Of a stretch of 64,000 nt of DNA, positions 8,477 through 17,814 are shown one piece after another. A program made the translations under genes and the position numbers. Within the stretch, counting starts at the first letter, position 1. Every line of letters begins with the position of its first letter. The DNA is from Alteromonas antoniana (lineage in GTDB: Bacteria; Pseudomonadota; Gammaproteobacteria; Enterobacterales; Alteromonadaceae), in assembly GCF_019249295.1 (NCBI RefSeq), contig NZ_JAESDH010000004.1, positions 211,616-275,615 of the forward strand, in the 5' to 3' direction. Under the pieces are notes generated by a model. The model made no database searches. It was not told the DNA's origin and saw only the letters and a program-made list of their open reading frames with translations.

Positions 8477-11389
8477 TTAATAGAAAGAGTAGTTCAGGTT
8501 AAGCATGTATGAAGGGCCAAACTCGCGACGCAGAGTAACGATACCGTTGCCATCGATAGTTTCTTCTTTTTCGTCTGTCAGGTTGGTACCCTGCAGAGAA
8601 ATACGAAGGCCTTCCAGATACTCTATACCGCTGTCTTCAAAGTCGTAGCTGATTTGCGCATCGACCTGAGTAACCGCATCACGGGTAGCAGCTTCTATTT
8701 TGTTTGAACCGCCACGCTGATACGTCAGGTACTCAGAACGGTCAGTTGCGGCAACACGGAACTCAAAGCCACTCATTTCGTAGTACGCAGTCACTGAGTA
8801 TACTTCGTCAGACTGACCAGGGATGGCAGTGCCGTCATCCAGCTCAGCGTCAATAAACGTGGCTGAAGCCGCGATACCAAAACCTTCCAGCATATCTGAA
8901 ACCATGCTCAGTGGCAGGTTTGCTGTCAGCTCAAGTCCTTTAAGTTCGCCTTTCAGGCCATCTTCGAAGAACGAGTAGTAGCCTAAGTCCGGAGGCGTAA
9001 CCAGATCACCCGCCTGATAAGGGGTATCTTCCGGGCCGTAGTTACCGTCCACATCAATAATGCGGTCGTGGAAACCCGGAATGAAGTAGTTTGCGCCGTC
9101 GTTTGTCGGGTCGTTGGTAAAGTCGATTAGCTGGTTACCATCACGGGTCCAGTTAACCAGGTCTTTGTAGAAGACCGCGGCTGAAACATAGCCCTCATCG
9201 TCAAAGTAGTTTTCAAAAGAGATGTCAAAGTTATTGGCTTCCAGCGGACGCAGTGTCGGGTTACCTGTATTTTTTGACCAGGGCGAACCATACTCTTCAA
9301 CCGCTGCCTGAGAGTTCGGCGTCGCAATCAGCTCGATGTTCTGGTCGAACTTCACGAAACCGGAGGCTTTCATCTGGTCGATGCGGGCACGGCTTATGGT
9401 TTTGCTCGCTGCAAAACGTAAGTAGCGGTTTTCAGCAAGTTCCACATTCACGTTCAGGCTTGGCAGGAAGTGTGAATAATCATCGCCATCTTCAATGATA
9501 CAGTCAGCGTCGACCACACCATTGCCGTCGGCATCACAAACCGCAAAGTTATCACCTACAACGCCGATGTAGCCTGACGAGCTTTGGTCAGTCTGTACGT
9601 ATTGAGCGCCAACGTTACCTGATACATTAAAACCACCAACCTCGGTATCGAAGTCCAGCATCGCATACAGCGTGATGATTTCTTCATCTACGGTGAAGGT
9701 GTCACCCAGGCGATCAGGCTCGAGCAATCCCGCGTCATTTAATGTGTATTCGCCGTCACGGTAGGGAGCGAATCCGTCGTAGGCGACGACCATGCCCATA
9801 CCTGCCCACGTCAAATCAGCCAGGCCGTTGTACAGGTACTCGGTCGGAATGGATTCAGAGTAAGGGTAAGACGATGCCGTGGCAAAGAAGCCTTTGTTTT
9901 CTTTTGCTTTATAACGATCACTGTAGTTCACACCAGCAGTAAATTTGGTGAATACATTCCAGTCTACAAACCCGACAACCTCCACGCGGGCTGTGGTCAG
10001 CTCTTCGTCGAAATCTGCGTAGTTCAGGAAGCCGTCCTGCGCGTTGAAATAGCTGTACGGGTCGCCGTTAGCTTGCAATACGTTGGTCGTGAACTGGTCT
10101 GCGATATTTGCCATACCGCCACCCCAGACTTGTGGACCAGTAAGTTGCAGAAGGTTTGGATCGGCAAACGCGCCCAAGCCTGAGCTGCCGGTAAAGAAAA
10201 TGCCGTCTGAGCTCATCTGGAACTGACGCGAACCAAATTCACCTGCGCTTAACGCACCAGAGCGGGCCAGACCTGCATACGATTCGCCACGAAGATCGCG
10301 CTTGCTGGATTCGCTGTCAGCGACATCCACTTCGACGGTCCAGTTATCGTTAACGTTGTAAGTCACGTTCAGGCCGAAGGTTTGCAGTTCGCCATCTCGT
10401 TGAGCCGGGTCAGTACGTAATACCGGGTTCGCATTAACCTGTGTGCCCGACGCATTGATGCCTGTGCCGGTCACGTTCTCAGCCGCAAACGGTTCGATAA
10501 AACCGCGGATCACACCTGAGTCTGAGTAATCAATGTCCAGCACGTCAACGACGATGTCCAGGTTATCAGTGGGACGCCACTGGAAAATACCGGAAATGGT
10601 ATCCCGGTCCAGTACGCGGCTGATTGCCTGTGTATCGAGGCCGGTAGGCATAATCTGGCCGTCATCATTAGCAGCATAACCCCACACGCCGTACTTACGT
10701 TCGTTACGGGGAGATTCTGTGGTCGCTAAAGCCACCGCGATACCGACGGTATCATCAGCAAATTTTTCTACGAACGACAGTGCGAAACGCTTACCTGTGT
10801 TATCGAATTCCGGGTTATCTGAATCGTTGCCACTTTTTTCATATACACCGGTAAAGGTCAGGGTTTCCTGAGCTGCCAGAGGGCGTACTGTCTGAAGATC
10901 CACCGTACCACCGATACCCTGCACCAGCAGTGTGGCGTCAGTGGTTTTATAAATGGTTGCACCGGTCATGATTTCCGCAGGGTAGAGGTCATATTCCACG
11001 CCGCGGTTGTCACCGATCCCAATCAGTTCCCGACCGTTCAGTGAGGTGCCTGTGAAATCTTCTTTGAAACCGCGAACCGAAATTCCTGAGGTACGACCGC
11101 CTACACGCTCACCGGCCAGACCTGGCAAACGAGCCAGTGACTCAGCGATAGAAGAGTCTGGCAGTTTACCAATGTCTTCTGCTGAAATAGCTTCAACAAT
11201 TGACGAGTTATCCATTTTTACTGCTTGCGCCCGGATCAGTGAACCGCGAATACCCTTAACCGCGATAACTTCAACGTCCTGCTGAGCCTCATCAGTGTCA
11301 TTTTGCTGAGACAGTGCTTGTCCTGAATACATTGCGGTAGAAACCGCAAGCGAGAGCAGTGCTGGTTTAAATAGTTGGTTTCTCTTCAT
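8477..11389 (-). CDS. TonB-dependent outer-membrane receptor (Xanthomonas/Caulobacter type)
   Basis: This 970-residue receptor takes a large substrate across the outer membrane using TonB energy. It has a signal peptide (1-27, cut near ALS-QQN) and a plug domain with VEAISAEDIGKLPDSSIAE, RLPGL and SGISVRGF. The long beta-barrel ends in the aromatic signature MLNLNYSFY, for BAM insertion. The plug wording is typical of the TonB-Xanth-Caul subfamily, often linked to carbohydrate uptake. AAGGG precedes the ATG. Upstream lie a promoter with 17-bp spacing and two candidate LacI-type operators; downstream, after a terminator, are two halogenases. The imported compound is unknown. Confidence 0.93.
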   Translation of the reverse strand: MKRNQLFKPALLSLAVSTAMYSGQALSQQNDTDEAQQDVEVIAVKGIRGSLIRAQAVKMDNSSIVEAISAEDIGKLPDSSIAESLARLPGLAGERVGGRTSGISVRGFKEDFTGTSLNGRELIGIGDNRGVEYDLYPAEIMTGATIYKTTDATLLVQGIGGTVDLQTVRPLAAQETLTFTGVYEKSGNDSDNPEFDNTGKRFALSFVEKFADDTVGIAVALATTESPRNERKYGVWGYAANDDGQIMPTGLDTQAISRVLDRDTISGIFQWRPTDNLDIVVDVLDIDYSDSGVIRGFIEPFAAENVTGTGINASGTQVNANPVLRTDPAQRDGELQTFGLNVTYNVNDNWTVEVDVADSESSKRDLRGESYAGLARSGALSAGEFGSRQFQMSSDGIFFTGSSGLGAFADPNLLQLTGPQVWGGGMANIADQFTTNVLQANGDPYSYFNAQDGFLNYADFDEELTTARVEVVGFVDWNVFTKFTAGVNYSDRYKAKENKGFFATASSYPYSESIPTEYLYNGLADLTWAGMGMVVAYDGFAPYRDGEYTLNDAGLLEPDRLGDTFTVDEEIITLYAMLDFDTEVGGFNVSGNVGAQYVQTDQSSSGYIGVVGDNFAVCDADGNGVVDADCIIEDGDDYSHFLPSLNVNVELAENRYLRFAASKTISRARIDQMKASGFVKFDQNIELIATPNSQAAVEEYGSPWSKNTGNPTLRPLEANNFDISFENYFDDEGYVSAAVFYKDLVNWTRDGNQLIDFTNDPTNDGANYFIPGFHDRIIDVDGNYGPEDTPYQAGDLVTPPDLGYYSFFEDGLKGELKGLELTANLPLSMVSDMLEGFGIAASATFIDAELDDGTAIPGQSDEVYSVTAYYEMSGFEFRVAATDRSEYLTYQRGGSNKIEAATRDAVTQVDAQISYDFEDSGIEYLEGLRISLQGTNLTDEKEETIDGNGIVTLRREFGPSYMLNLNYSFY

Positions 11390-11420
11390 TTTGTGTGCCC
11401 TTATTCGACCTTTTATCTTT

Positions 11421-11434
11421 GTAACCCGGGTTAC
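11421..11434. promoter_or_regulatory. Palindrome just downstream of the TonB receptor promoter
   Basis: GTAACCCGGGTTAC is a perfect 14-bp palindrome with a central CG. It sits a few bases after the expected start point of the receptor promoter, a classic repressor position. The LacI-type regulator at 4082 is the obvious candidate, but binding is inferred. Confidence 0.45.
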
Positions 11435-11443
11435 ATCGCGTTA

Positions 11444-11472
11444 ACAATAGTTAAACATTGGTGAATGATCAA
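11444..11472 (-). promoter_or_regulatory. Sigma-70-like promoter of the TonB receptor
   Basis: On the minus strand, TTGATC (11472-11467) and TATTGT (11449-11444) are spaced by exactly 17 bp. Each matches four of six consensus bases. The predicted start is near 11437, about 48 bp before the receptor ATG. Confidence 0.45.
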
Positions 11473-11490
11473 GCAAATTTTGAAAATTTT

Positions 11491-11504
11491 CTTAATTGAT
11501 TAAG
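11491..11504. promoter_or_regulatory. Second candidate operator upstream of the TonB receptor
   Basis: CTTAATTGATTAAG is palindromic except at its two central bases and matches the site at 3912-3925 at 12 of 14 positions. It lies about 20 bp upstream of the -35 box. A shared regulator for both promoters is inferred. Confidence 0.35.
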
Positions 11505-11708
11505 CTTGCTGTTGGTCTCGTGTTTTGGTGGGTATTGAAATTTATATGAATTTTAGCTTAATTGTTTTAACTTGCGGGGTGATAGAAGCGATACTGGCTT
11601 TGCTGTCTGTACATGGCGTTGTCGGAGTGTAGTAGGGTGGTTGCTTTTTCGCCAAGAGAATGAATCAAAGCAACATATAAGTCTTATCAGTTGTAAAAAA
11701 ATATAAGG

Positions 11709-12230
11709 TCACTTATCGTCAAAAAACATAGAAACAATACTGGCAGTGCGACGCAGCATGGACTCATCTTTGCTGTCCCACTCAACTTGTTTGCCCACCG
11801 ACTCACAACAGATGATCCCTACCGGACGAAAATCCTGATGAAAGATGAAATCCAACATGGAATGTATATCATTGTTTGGGAAATAGTCTTTTGCGAAGCA
11901 GCGGGTGTCAGGATGGTTTCTGGCATCAGATGCACTTACGGTCTCTCGCTGAATGATGGCAGAAAAATAATCGGGGTATTGTGTTTGCGTGAGGACAATC
12001 TCAGGCTGTTCTGGTTTACCGCACTCGTCAAGCAGCATCAGACAGTGAATTGCACAGCGGCTATCATCGAACTTCCAGAGACTGACGCGATTTGTTTTCG
12101 GAACACATTGCAACACACAGCGACATATCGCTGCGTATTTGTCTTTAGCTGTTAACGTCTGCCTTGAAAGCTTAATGGTTAACTCTGTAAGCGGATCGAT
12201 ATCCACCATAGCGAACTTCCGAATTTCCAA
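11709..12230 (-). CDS. GAF-domain protein
   Basis: A 173-residue single-domain protein. The pattern RVSLWKFDD near residue 50 and VGIICCESVGKQVEWDSKDESML near the end are typical of the GAF fold, which binds small ligands or mediates signalling. No kinase, GGDEF or HTH output domain is attached, so it must act on a partner or is a free sensor. Several cysteines could bind a ligand or sense redox state. An internal ATG at 12209 is an alternative start. No partner is evident from its position. Confidence 0.7.
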   Translation of the reverse strand: MEIRKFAMVDIDPLTELTIKLSRQTLTAKDKYAAICRCVLQCVPKTNRVSLWKFDDSRCAIHCLMLLDECGKPEQPEIVLTQTQYPDYFSAIIQRETVSASDARNHPDTRCFAKDYFPNNDIHSMLDFIFHQDFRPVGIICCESVGKQVEWDSKDESMLRRTASIVSMFFDDK

Positions 12231-12297
12231 CCTACATGGTTATTCTAATAATAGCGTAATTCTGAAGAACAACGATTAAATACTTGTTAGAGAGGGT

Positions 12298-12318
12298 AAG
12301 AGGTGCATCGCACCTCTT
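12298..12318 (-). terminator. Hairpin downstream of the 54-residue mini-gene
   Basis: AAGAGGTGC (12298-12306) pairs with GCACCTCTT (12310-12318) around a 3-nt loop. It lies 60 bp after the stop of the minus-strand mini-gene and has only a weak T-rich tail. Confidence 0.4.
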
Positions 12319-12378
12319 TGAAAAAACGCGTAACCATGGTGCATTACCAGGTATTTGCCATCGTGTGCTCGAGAACGG

Positions 12379-12543
12379 CTACTCCGTTTTGCTTTTTACA
12401 GTCGATGACTGCTGGCAGGGCAGGCAAATCTGGTCGCCGTAGTAATTGTCAGGATAATTGCAGTTCATACGCGGCGGTACCACAAACGCAGTTGTGCTGT
12501 TATATCGGGTTCGCTGTAAAAGTGTTGATATCATAGTAGCCAT
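12379..12543 (-). CDS. Unrecognised 54-residue small protein with three cysteines
   Basis: This short minus-strand ORF opens with ATG at 12543-12541, preceded by a strong Shine-Dalgarno (AAAAAAGGAGAGACTCT before ATG), and ends at TAG 12381-12379. The product starts MATMISTLLQRTRYNSTTA and has a distinctive second half, MNCNYPDNYYGDQICLPCQQ. That places Cys28, Cys40 and Cys43, the last two as CLPC. The pattern could bind a metal, form a disulfide or be a short precursor peptide. I do not recognise the family. The strong ribosome site, downstream hairpin and lack of any other gene in this gap support it. Confidence 0.55.
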   Translation of the reverse strand: MATMISTLLQRTRYNSTTAFVVPPRMNCNYPDNYYGDQICLPCQQSSTVKSKTE

Positions 12544-12617
12544 AGAGTCTCTCCTTTTTTGATGAAGAGATTATCTATGGATGTATTGATTTGATAAAGC
12601 GACTAAAAGCAATTGAA

Positions 12618-14264
12618 TTAATCGTTTAATTTGATTTCTGATGATCGGGTAAAATGCATGTCGCGGTAGGCATGGTTGCGTTTTTCTTTCACTGTATAGG
12701 GATAAAGCGTAAAACCGGTAACGCGACGCTGCGTTGATACTTCAAAATGAATAAACGCATCCTCCATGGCATCGGGGTTGTCCCATCGAATGACAAACGT
12801 ATGATCCTCAAACGGTTCCAGAGTACCGGTTAACGAAGGCATTTTTTCAGACTGAATGCGCATTTTGTCGTGTTGCTTTTCAATGGTTATAGCGCCAAAC
12901 CAGCGATCGGCGTAGTGGCCAAGGTATTCGCTGGTGGCCAGCAACACTGAACCGCTTCCGTGTGGCTGCTGATAGCTGGCAAGAAACCGTGCCTGACGGT
13001 CTTTCTGAAATTCTGAATATGCCGCTATCCAGTCACGTTGTTCACTATCCGGCTCAAGATAAGCCTGAAGTATGGTTTGCATAATGGCGCCACGGGTGCC
13101 GTAGTCTGAACCATTATTAAGCACGACTACCCCCAGGTTTTTTGACGGAACGAAAGCGACAAACGTCTGATAGCCCGAAATGGTGCCGGTATGAGAGATA
13201 ACATTGTGACTGAACTGATCCGTCACACGCCATCCCAGAGCGTACCCACTGTATTCGGTCTGAAACCATTGCTTGTCAACACCTGACACATACAGTGGCG
13301 TAACCGGTGAAATGAGGGTGTCAAAGGTCGACTCCTCAAACAAGGTCTGTCCATCGGGAGTCTTGCCTTTTGTCAGCCACATGGACAGCCATTTCAGCAT
13401 GTCTCGCGTGTTGCAGGTTATCGCGCCTGCGGCACTCCAGACTCTTGCATCTTCAGATACATTGTTTCTGGGTATGGCATACAGACCCTGCTCTTCGCTA
13501 TACCCGTACCCGTTTGCCACATTGTCAGAAGCATTGTCAGGCAAACCTGCAGCAAAGCAGGACATGCCAAGCGGCTGGAACAGGCGCTGTTCAACAAGGT
13601 CGGCCCATTGGCCGTCAACCAGATTGTCTGCTACGGCAGAGGCAGTGATGTACATCACATTGTTATAAGCAAATTGACTACGAAAGCTACTCTGTGGTGT
13701 CAGAAAACGCAGGTTGTGAATAATTTCATCGCGACTGAAGCGTGAGGGAGCCGGCCATAGCATGGTGTCTCCTGCTCCCGAGGCCAGCCCGCTGCGGTGA
13801 GTCAGCAGATCACGTACAGTAAATTCCCGTGTTACCCATGGATCGGAAAGCTGAAATGCCGGTAAATGATCGGTAACTTTATCGTCCCAGTTAAGCTTGC
13901 TGTCTTGTACAAGCACGCCGAGCGACGCGGCGGTAATCGCTTTACTGACGGAAGCCAGATAAAAGTACGTGTCCGGCGTGACAGGCGCGTCGCTCTCAAC
14001 ATCTCTTAGCCCATGACCAGCCAGATAGACGGTTTTTCCTTCATGTAAAATGCCTACTGAGACTCCCGGCGTATTAAATGTGCTTATAGTGCGCTCAATG
14101 GTTTCTGGCAATGAGGATAGAGCGGGTGGCAGCGCACTTGTGTCTTTTTCAATTTCCTTGGCGGCGAGCGCAGAGGCGAACACCAACGCAGCAATACCTG
14201 CTCCCCGGACAACAGCGCCGGTAAAAGTAAGAAGAGAGCACGGTTTATTAGCAACTGAAGCCAT
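12618..14264 (-). CDS. Beta-lactamase-fold serine hydrolase (class C / esterase type)
   Basis: This is an exported serine hydrolase of about 548 residues. Counting from the longer frame at 14312, the catalytic SxxK is SVSK (121-124), the tyrosine motif YNN (216-218) follows, and the third motif is the HTG of VISHTGTISGYQT. These three define the class C beta-lactamase/PBP/esterase fold. A C-terminal domain of about 110 residues after the catalytic part resembles the extra domain of secreted family members. I prefer the start at 14264, with AGAGGC upstream and a hydrophobic export segment (AALVFASALAAKE). Likely an esterase or peptidase; resistance activity should not be assumed. Confidence 0.82.
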   Translation of the reverse strand: MASVANKPCSLLTFTGAVVRGAGIAALVFASALAAKEIEKDTSALPPALSSLPETIERTISTFNTPGVSVGILHEGKTVYLAGHGLRDVESDAPVTPDTYFYLASVSKAITAASLGVLVQDSKLNWDDKVTDHLPAFQLSDPWVTREFTVRDLLTHRSGLASGAGDTMLWPAPSRFSRDEIIHNLRFLTPQSSFRSQFAYNNVMYITASAVADNLVDGQWADLVEQRLFQPLGMSCFAAGLPDNASDNVANGYGYSEEQGLYAIPRNNVSEDARVWSAAGAITCNTRDMLKWLSMWLTKGKTPDGQTLFEESTFDTLISPVTPLYVSGVDKQWFQTEYSGYALGWRVTDQFSHNVISHTGTISGYQTFVAFVPSKNLGVVVLNNGSDYGTRGAIMQTILQAYLEPDSEQRDWIAAYSEFQKDRQARFLASYQQPHGSGSVLLATSEYLGHYADRWFGAITIEKQHDKMRIQSEKMPSLTGTLEPFEDHTFVIRWDNPDAMEDAFIHFEVSTQRRVTGFTLYPYTVKEKRNHAYRDMHFTRSSEIKLND

Positions 14265-14312
14265 AACATTGCCTCTGTAAAGGGATGAGGTGAAGCCTTT
14301 CTGAGCCGCCAC

Positions 14313-15062
14313 TCAGCTCATTTTTTTTAGCCATGACAATGGGGCAATCCGCAGCACGAGTTGCATCCATGCCCAGGGCCATGCGGGCACATAGCAGTTA
14401 TTTTTCTCTTTATCGATAGCGCTGACCAGCGCCTTGCAGCCGGTTTCAAGATCGACAATAAAGGGCACATTTTTTACCTTGGCATTGATGTCAGTGCGAA
14501 TAAAGCCGGGATGTACCGTGGTGACGTTAATCGGCGTATTCATCACATCAATACGGATCCCTTCAGTCAGAGAAGTTAACCCTGCTTTTGTGGCGGCATA
14601 GACTGTCAAAGCGCGGCGGAAACCGCGAAGGGCGCTGATGGAGGAAATCGTCACCAGATGGCCGTCGTTTTGCTTACGAAAGATTTCCATGGCCGCTTCA
14701 CACTGCGCCAGTGCAGCAACGAAATTTGTCATTGCGGTTTGTTTATTGGCTTCAAAATAGCCGGTGCCGACGGAAGCGCCTTTGCCCATGCCAGCGTTAA
14801 TAATAATACGGTCAAGCTTGGTGAATGTGGCTTCAAACTCCCGAAAAACGGAAAATACCGCATCGTGATCGTTTACATCCAGTGCACGAATTTCTACACG
14901 ACAGTCAGCATGCAGCGACTCGCATTCCAGTTTGAGTTGCTCAAGGTTCTCCAGCCGACGCGCGCACAATGCGAGGTTATGGCCGCGCTTTGCATATTCA
15001 CGTGCCATGCCTTCGCCCAGGCCTGAACTGGCACCGGTGATAAGAATGGTTTTTCGCATCAT
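14313..15062 (-). CDS. Short-chain dehydrogenase/reductase
   Basis: A classical SDR of about 249 residues. It has the cofactor glycine motif TGASSGLG near the N-terminus, the structural NAG at IINAGMG, the catalytic serine in VTISSISAL and the active-site YAATK. The C-terminus is hydrophobic with [15 protein letters not shown], suggesting membrane contact and a lipid-like substrate. An ATG at 15062 overlaps the tdk stop by 4 nt (ATGA), so translation is probably coupled to tdk. An ATG 9 bp further upstream is an alternative. Confidence 0.85.
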   Translation of the reverse strand: MMRKTILITGASSGLGEGMAREYAKRGHNLALCARRLENLEQLKLECESLHADCRVEIRALDVNDHDAVFSVFREFEATFTKLDRIIINAGMGKGASVGTGYFEANKQTAMTNFVAALAQCEAAMEIFRKQNDGHLVTISSISALRGFRRALTVYAATKAGLTSLTEGIRIDVMNTPINVTTVHPGFIRTDINAKVKNVPFIVDLETGCKALVSAIDKEKNNCYVPAWPWAWMQLVLRIAPLSWLKKMS

Positions 15063-15640
15063 GATACCCATACCAGCTGTTTAAAGTGTTTGCGACACAT
15101 AGACTCGTAACGATCATTACCGCCAATTTCTACCTGATCACCCGTTGTCACAGCCTGTCCGTTTTCGTCCAGTCGCACGACAAAGTTTGCTTTTCTGCCA
15201 CAGTGACAAACGGTTTTCAGTTCAAACAGTTTGTCCGCCCATGCCAGCAGGTAGTGACTGCCCTCAAAGGTTTCACCTAAAAAGTCGGTTCTAAGCCCAT
15301 AGGCAAGCACGGGAACATCTAACTCGTCTACCACTTCGATAAGCTGACGAGCTTGCGCTTTCGTTAAAAACTGGGCCTCGTCAATAAACACGCAATCCAG
15401 CGGCTTCTCGCGCTGCTGAATAGAAATGGCATCAAACAGGTTGTCCTGAGGCCGATAAAGGCTGGCATCTGCCTGAAGACCAATTCTGGAGGTGACTTTG
15501 CCGCTGCCGTATCTGTCGTCAATGGCGGCGGTATAGATTACCGCATGCATGCCGCGTTCGCGGTAGTTATATGCCGACTGTAATAATGAGGTCGACTTCC
15601 CGGCATTCATCGCCGAATAATAAAAATAAAGCTGAGCCAT
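15059..15640 (-). CDS. tdk: Thymidine kinase
   Basis: This 193-residue type II thymidine kinase phosphorylates thymidine in the salvage pathway. The P-loop is SAMNAGKS (9-16), FIDEAQFL carries the Walker B acid, and CHCGRKANF with a later cysteine forms the zinc-binding lasso region. Length and order agree with bacterial Tdk. It lies 6 bp after the GGDEF-EAL gene and overlaps the following SDR, so the three may share a transcript. Confidence 0.96.
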   Translation of the reverse strand: MAQLYFYYSAMNAGKSTSLLQSAYNYRERGMHAVIYTAAIDDRYGSGKVTSRIGLQADASLYRPQDNLFDAISIQQREKPLDCVFIDEAQFLTKAQARQLIEVVDELDVPVLAYGLRTDFLGETFEGSHYLLAWADKLFELKTVCHCGRKANFVVRLDENGQAVTTGDQVEIGGNDRYESMCRKHFKQLVWVS

Positions 15641-15646
15641 GTTGTT

Positions 15647-17680
15647 TTAGTTATCTGTTGTATACCAGTCGATGAGGTCCCTGACAGGCATCGGTCTGGC
15701 GTAATAATATCCTTGCAGACAGTCTACCCCCATTGCGCGCAGGCGGTCGGCATCTTCTGCAGTCTCAATACCCTCTGCCACGGTACGGCAATCAAATTCT
15801 CGGGCAATCATTAAGGTTGCCCGGATGATAGTATCACTGCCTTCTTCGAGTTTCTGCACGAAAGCGCGATCTATTTTGATGTGATCAAACTGCAGTGAGT
15901 GCAATTGGCCTAACGACGAAAATCCGGTGCCAAAGTCATCAATCGATATCTGTACGCCACGCGCTTTAATGGCATTAACCTGCTTAAGTACCTGAGCAGT
16001 ATCTTCTGCAAATACGCTTTCGGTAATCTCCAGGTGCAGGCGCTCTGGTGCCAGGCCTGTGCTATCTAGCACGCGGTCCAGGCCGCGGATAAAACCATCG
16101 TCCATTAACTGGATAACCGACACATTCACCGAGACCGCGACGGGCTCAGGAAAGTGCCATTGGGATGCATCGATACAGGCGCGATGCAGCACCCAGGTAC
16201 CGATTTCATGGATAAGCCCGGTACGTTCAGCCAGTGGAATAAACTTATCGGGCGGAATATTAATACCATCAAACGACCATCTCAGTAGTGCTTCTACCGC
16301 CCACATCCTTTTCTCACCCGCGTACAGGATGGGCTGATAATGCAAAGTAAGCTGATTTTTTTCGATAGCGTAGCGAAGCCCATCACGCAAGGATTGTTCC
16401 TCGCGCAACGATACATATAACTCTTCGCTGAATACGCCAACCGAGCCGCGCGCCCTACGTTTTTGCTCGTACATTGTCAGGTCAGCTTCCTGAATAAGTT
16501 CATTGGCATCACTGCTGTGTTGCGGGTACAGCGCGATACCGATGGTGGCATCAAGGTTAATAGTATTTTCATCCAGCGAAATCGGAATCGTGATCCCGCT
16601 TCTTGCGGCCTGCGCCACTGCTACGGCAGTATTTTCAGTAGCGTAGGGAAGCAGCAATACAAACTCGTCGCCACCCCAGCGCGCCAGATGGTCTGCCTCA
16701 CAGAAGCGGGTAAGACGTTTTGATACCTCTTCTAAAACCCGGTCTCCCACCTGATGACCAAGACTGTCGTTGACCTGCTTGAACCCATCCAGATCGATAA
16801 AGAGTACTGCCAGCTTATTATCCAGCTGCTGTGCTTTCTTCAACATATTTTGCAAATGGCGTAAAAAGCCACTGCGGTTCATCAATGAGGTAAGCGGATC
16901 GCGGTTCGAGAGTCGATGAATGTCGTCGGTGCGTTTAAGTACTTCCTCTTCAAGCGTGGCGTTAGCGTTATCCAGCTTGTTATTTGACGCCAGCAGCTCT
17001 TCATTAATACGGGCAATTTCGCTTCTTTCCTGCGCCATCTGGGAAAGTAAATCTGCATTTGTCGCTTTGAGAGTGACCGCTTGACGGAAAAAGGTGTTGG
17101 ATTTTAATGAGGTGGACAGCATCGCCAGCCAGAAGCCAATCCCCAGATATCCAAGCAATGCAAAATTTGCTGTGCCCATCAGAATGGCGAACAGTGACAT
17201 TGGCAGCAACAGGCCGGTACAGTAGATAATAACCAACAAACGGGAGGGGGCCAGAATTGTTGCTGCGCCGCCCGCCATAGCGGACAAAATCACCATAGTG
17301 CAAGCCAGCTCTATAGTGCTCATATAATCAAATAACAGGAAGCTGTAACTGCTCCAGATTATTGTTGTGATGGTCGCGCCGGTGGAAAAGCGAATACTGG
17401 CAAGGCGGGGATCGTACTCTTTGCCGCGTTGCTTTAACTGCCAGTAAATGGCGTCTAAAAAGCGCAGCACGAGCACAACGCACATACAGGCCCAAATCGT
17501 TTTTTTGGTAGCAAGGACTTCGGCCGGGTCACCAGGTTCTGAAAAACCGAAGGCAAGGCCTGACATAGCAATAAAGGTGATTAACAGCCCGGTAAACACG
17601 TTGCCGTAGAGCATCTCAACAAGATCACGTTGCATAGCGGGTGTGAGTGTAGTGGATGCTCGTTGCTGCGTTGTTGTCAC
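15647..17680 (-). CDS. Membrane-anchored GGDEF-EAL cyclic-di-GMP enzyme
   Basis: A two-domain c-di-GMP turnover protein. Counting from the longest frame at 17857, about six membrane helices occupy residues 85-250, a coiled linker 260-310, GGDEF 395-399 and EAL 522-524. Both motifs are intact, along with DLDGFKQVND, EITESVF, DDFGTGFSSL and KIDRAFV, so synthesis and hydrolysis are both possible. The start is uncertain. The first 59 residues of the longest frame do not look native and overlap a degenerate repeat (17815-17864), so I place the start at the GTG at 17680, which has no clear ribosome site. It may influence biofilm or exopolysaccharide output. Confidence 0.85.
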   Translation of the reverse strand: MTTTQQRASTTLTPAMQRDLVEMLYGNVFTGLLITFIAMSGLAFGFSEPGDPAEVLATKKTIWACMCVVLVLRFLDAIYWQLKQRGKEYDPRLASIRFSTGATITTIIWSSYSFLLFDYMSTIELACTMVILSAMAGGAATILAPSRLLVIIYCTGLLLPMSLFAILMGTANFALLGYLGIGFWLAMLSTSLKSNTFFRQAVTLKATNADLLSQMAQERSEIARINEELLASNNKLDNANATLEEEVLKRTDDIHRLSNRDPLTSLMNRSGFLRHLQNMLKKAQQLDNKLAVLFIDLDGFKQVNDSLGHQVGDRVLEEVSKRLTRFCEADHLARWGGDEFVLLLPYATENTAVAVAQAARSGITIPISLDENTINLDATIGIALYPQHSSDANELIQEADLTMYEQKRRARGSVGVFSEELYVSLREEQSLRDGLRYAIEKNQLTLHYQPILYAGEKRMWAVEALLRWSFDGINIPPDKFIPLAERTGLIHEIGTWVLHRACIDASQWHFPEPVAVSVNVSVIQLMDDGFIRGLDRVLDSTGLAPERLHLEITESVFAEDTAQVLKQVNAIKARGVQISIDDFGTGFSSLGQLHSLQFDHIKIDRAFVQKLEEGSDTIIRATLMIAREFDCRTVAEGIETAEDADRLRAMGVDCLQGYYYARPMPVRDLIDWYTTDN

Positions 17681-17814
17681 TGCTATTATCTTTTTGTTAG
17701 TGATGTGCAGAAAATAACGCAAACCAGACCATTGCACAAACAACTCTGTGCGTTTATTCGGTTCAGGCAGGGCATTGTCGTCTCTGCGAAATCTCTGTCT
17801 CTTTGTTTTTACCC

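Larger units (their letters stand above)
11390..11708. other. Gene-free control region between TonB receptor and GAF gene
   Basis: This 319-bp stretch holds the receptor promoter and both candidate operators (11421-11504). The remainder (11505-11708) is A+T-rich with no convincing ORF. No intrinsic terminator for the GAF gene was recognised. Confidence 0.5.

Noticed and set aside
12303..12536. 77-residue plus-strand ORF
   Set aside because: Lies opposite the 54-residue mini-gene, which has a much better ribosome site; no family pattern.
12612..12632. Near match to the candidate LacI site (TTAATCGTTTAA) at the end of the serine hydrolase gene
   Set aside because: It lies in coding and stop-codon sequence, away from any start, in an A+T-rich patch; probably chance.
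12618..14264. Calling the serine hydrolase an AmpC antibiotic-resistance enzyme
   Set aside because: The SxxK, YxN and HTG motifs fit the fold, but esterases and peptidases share them, and the extra C-terminal domain argues against a plain AmpC.
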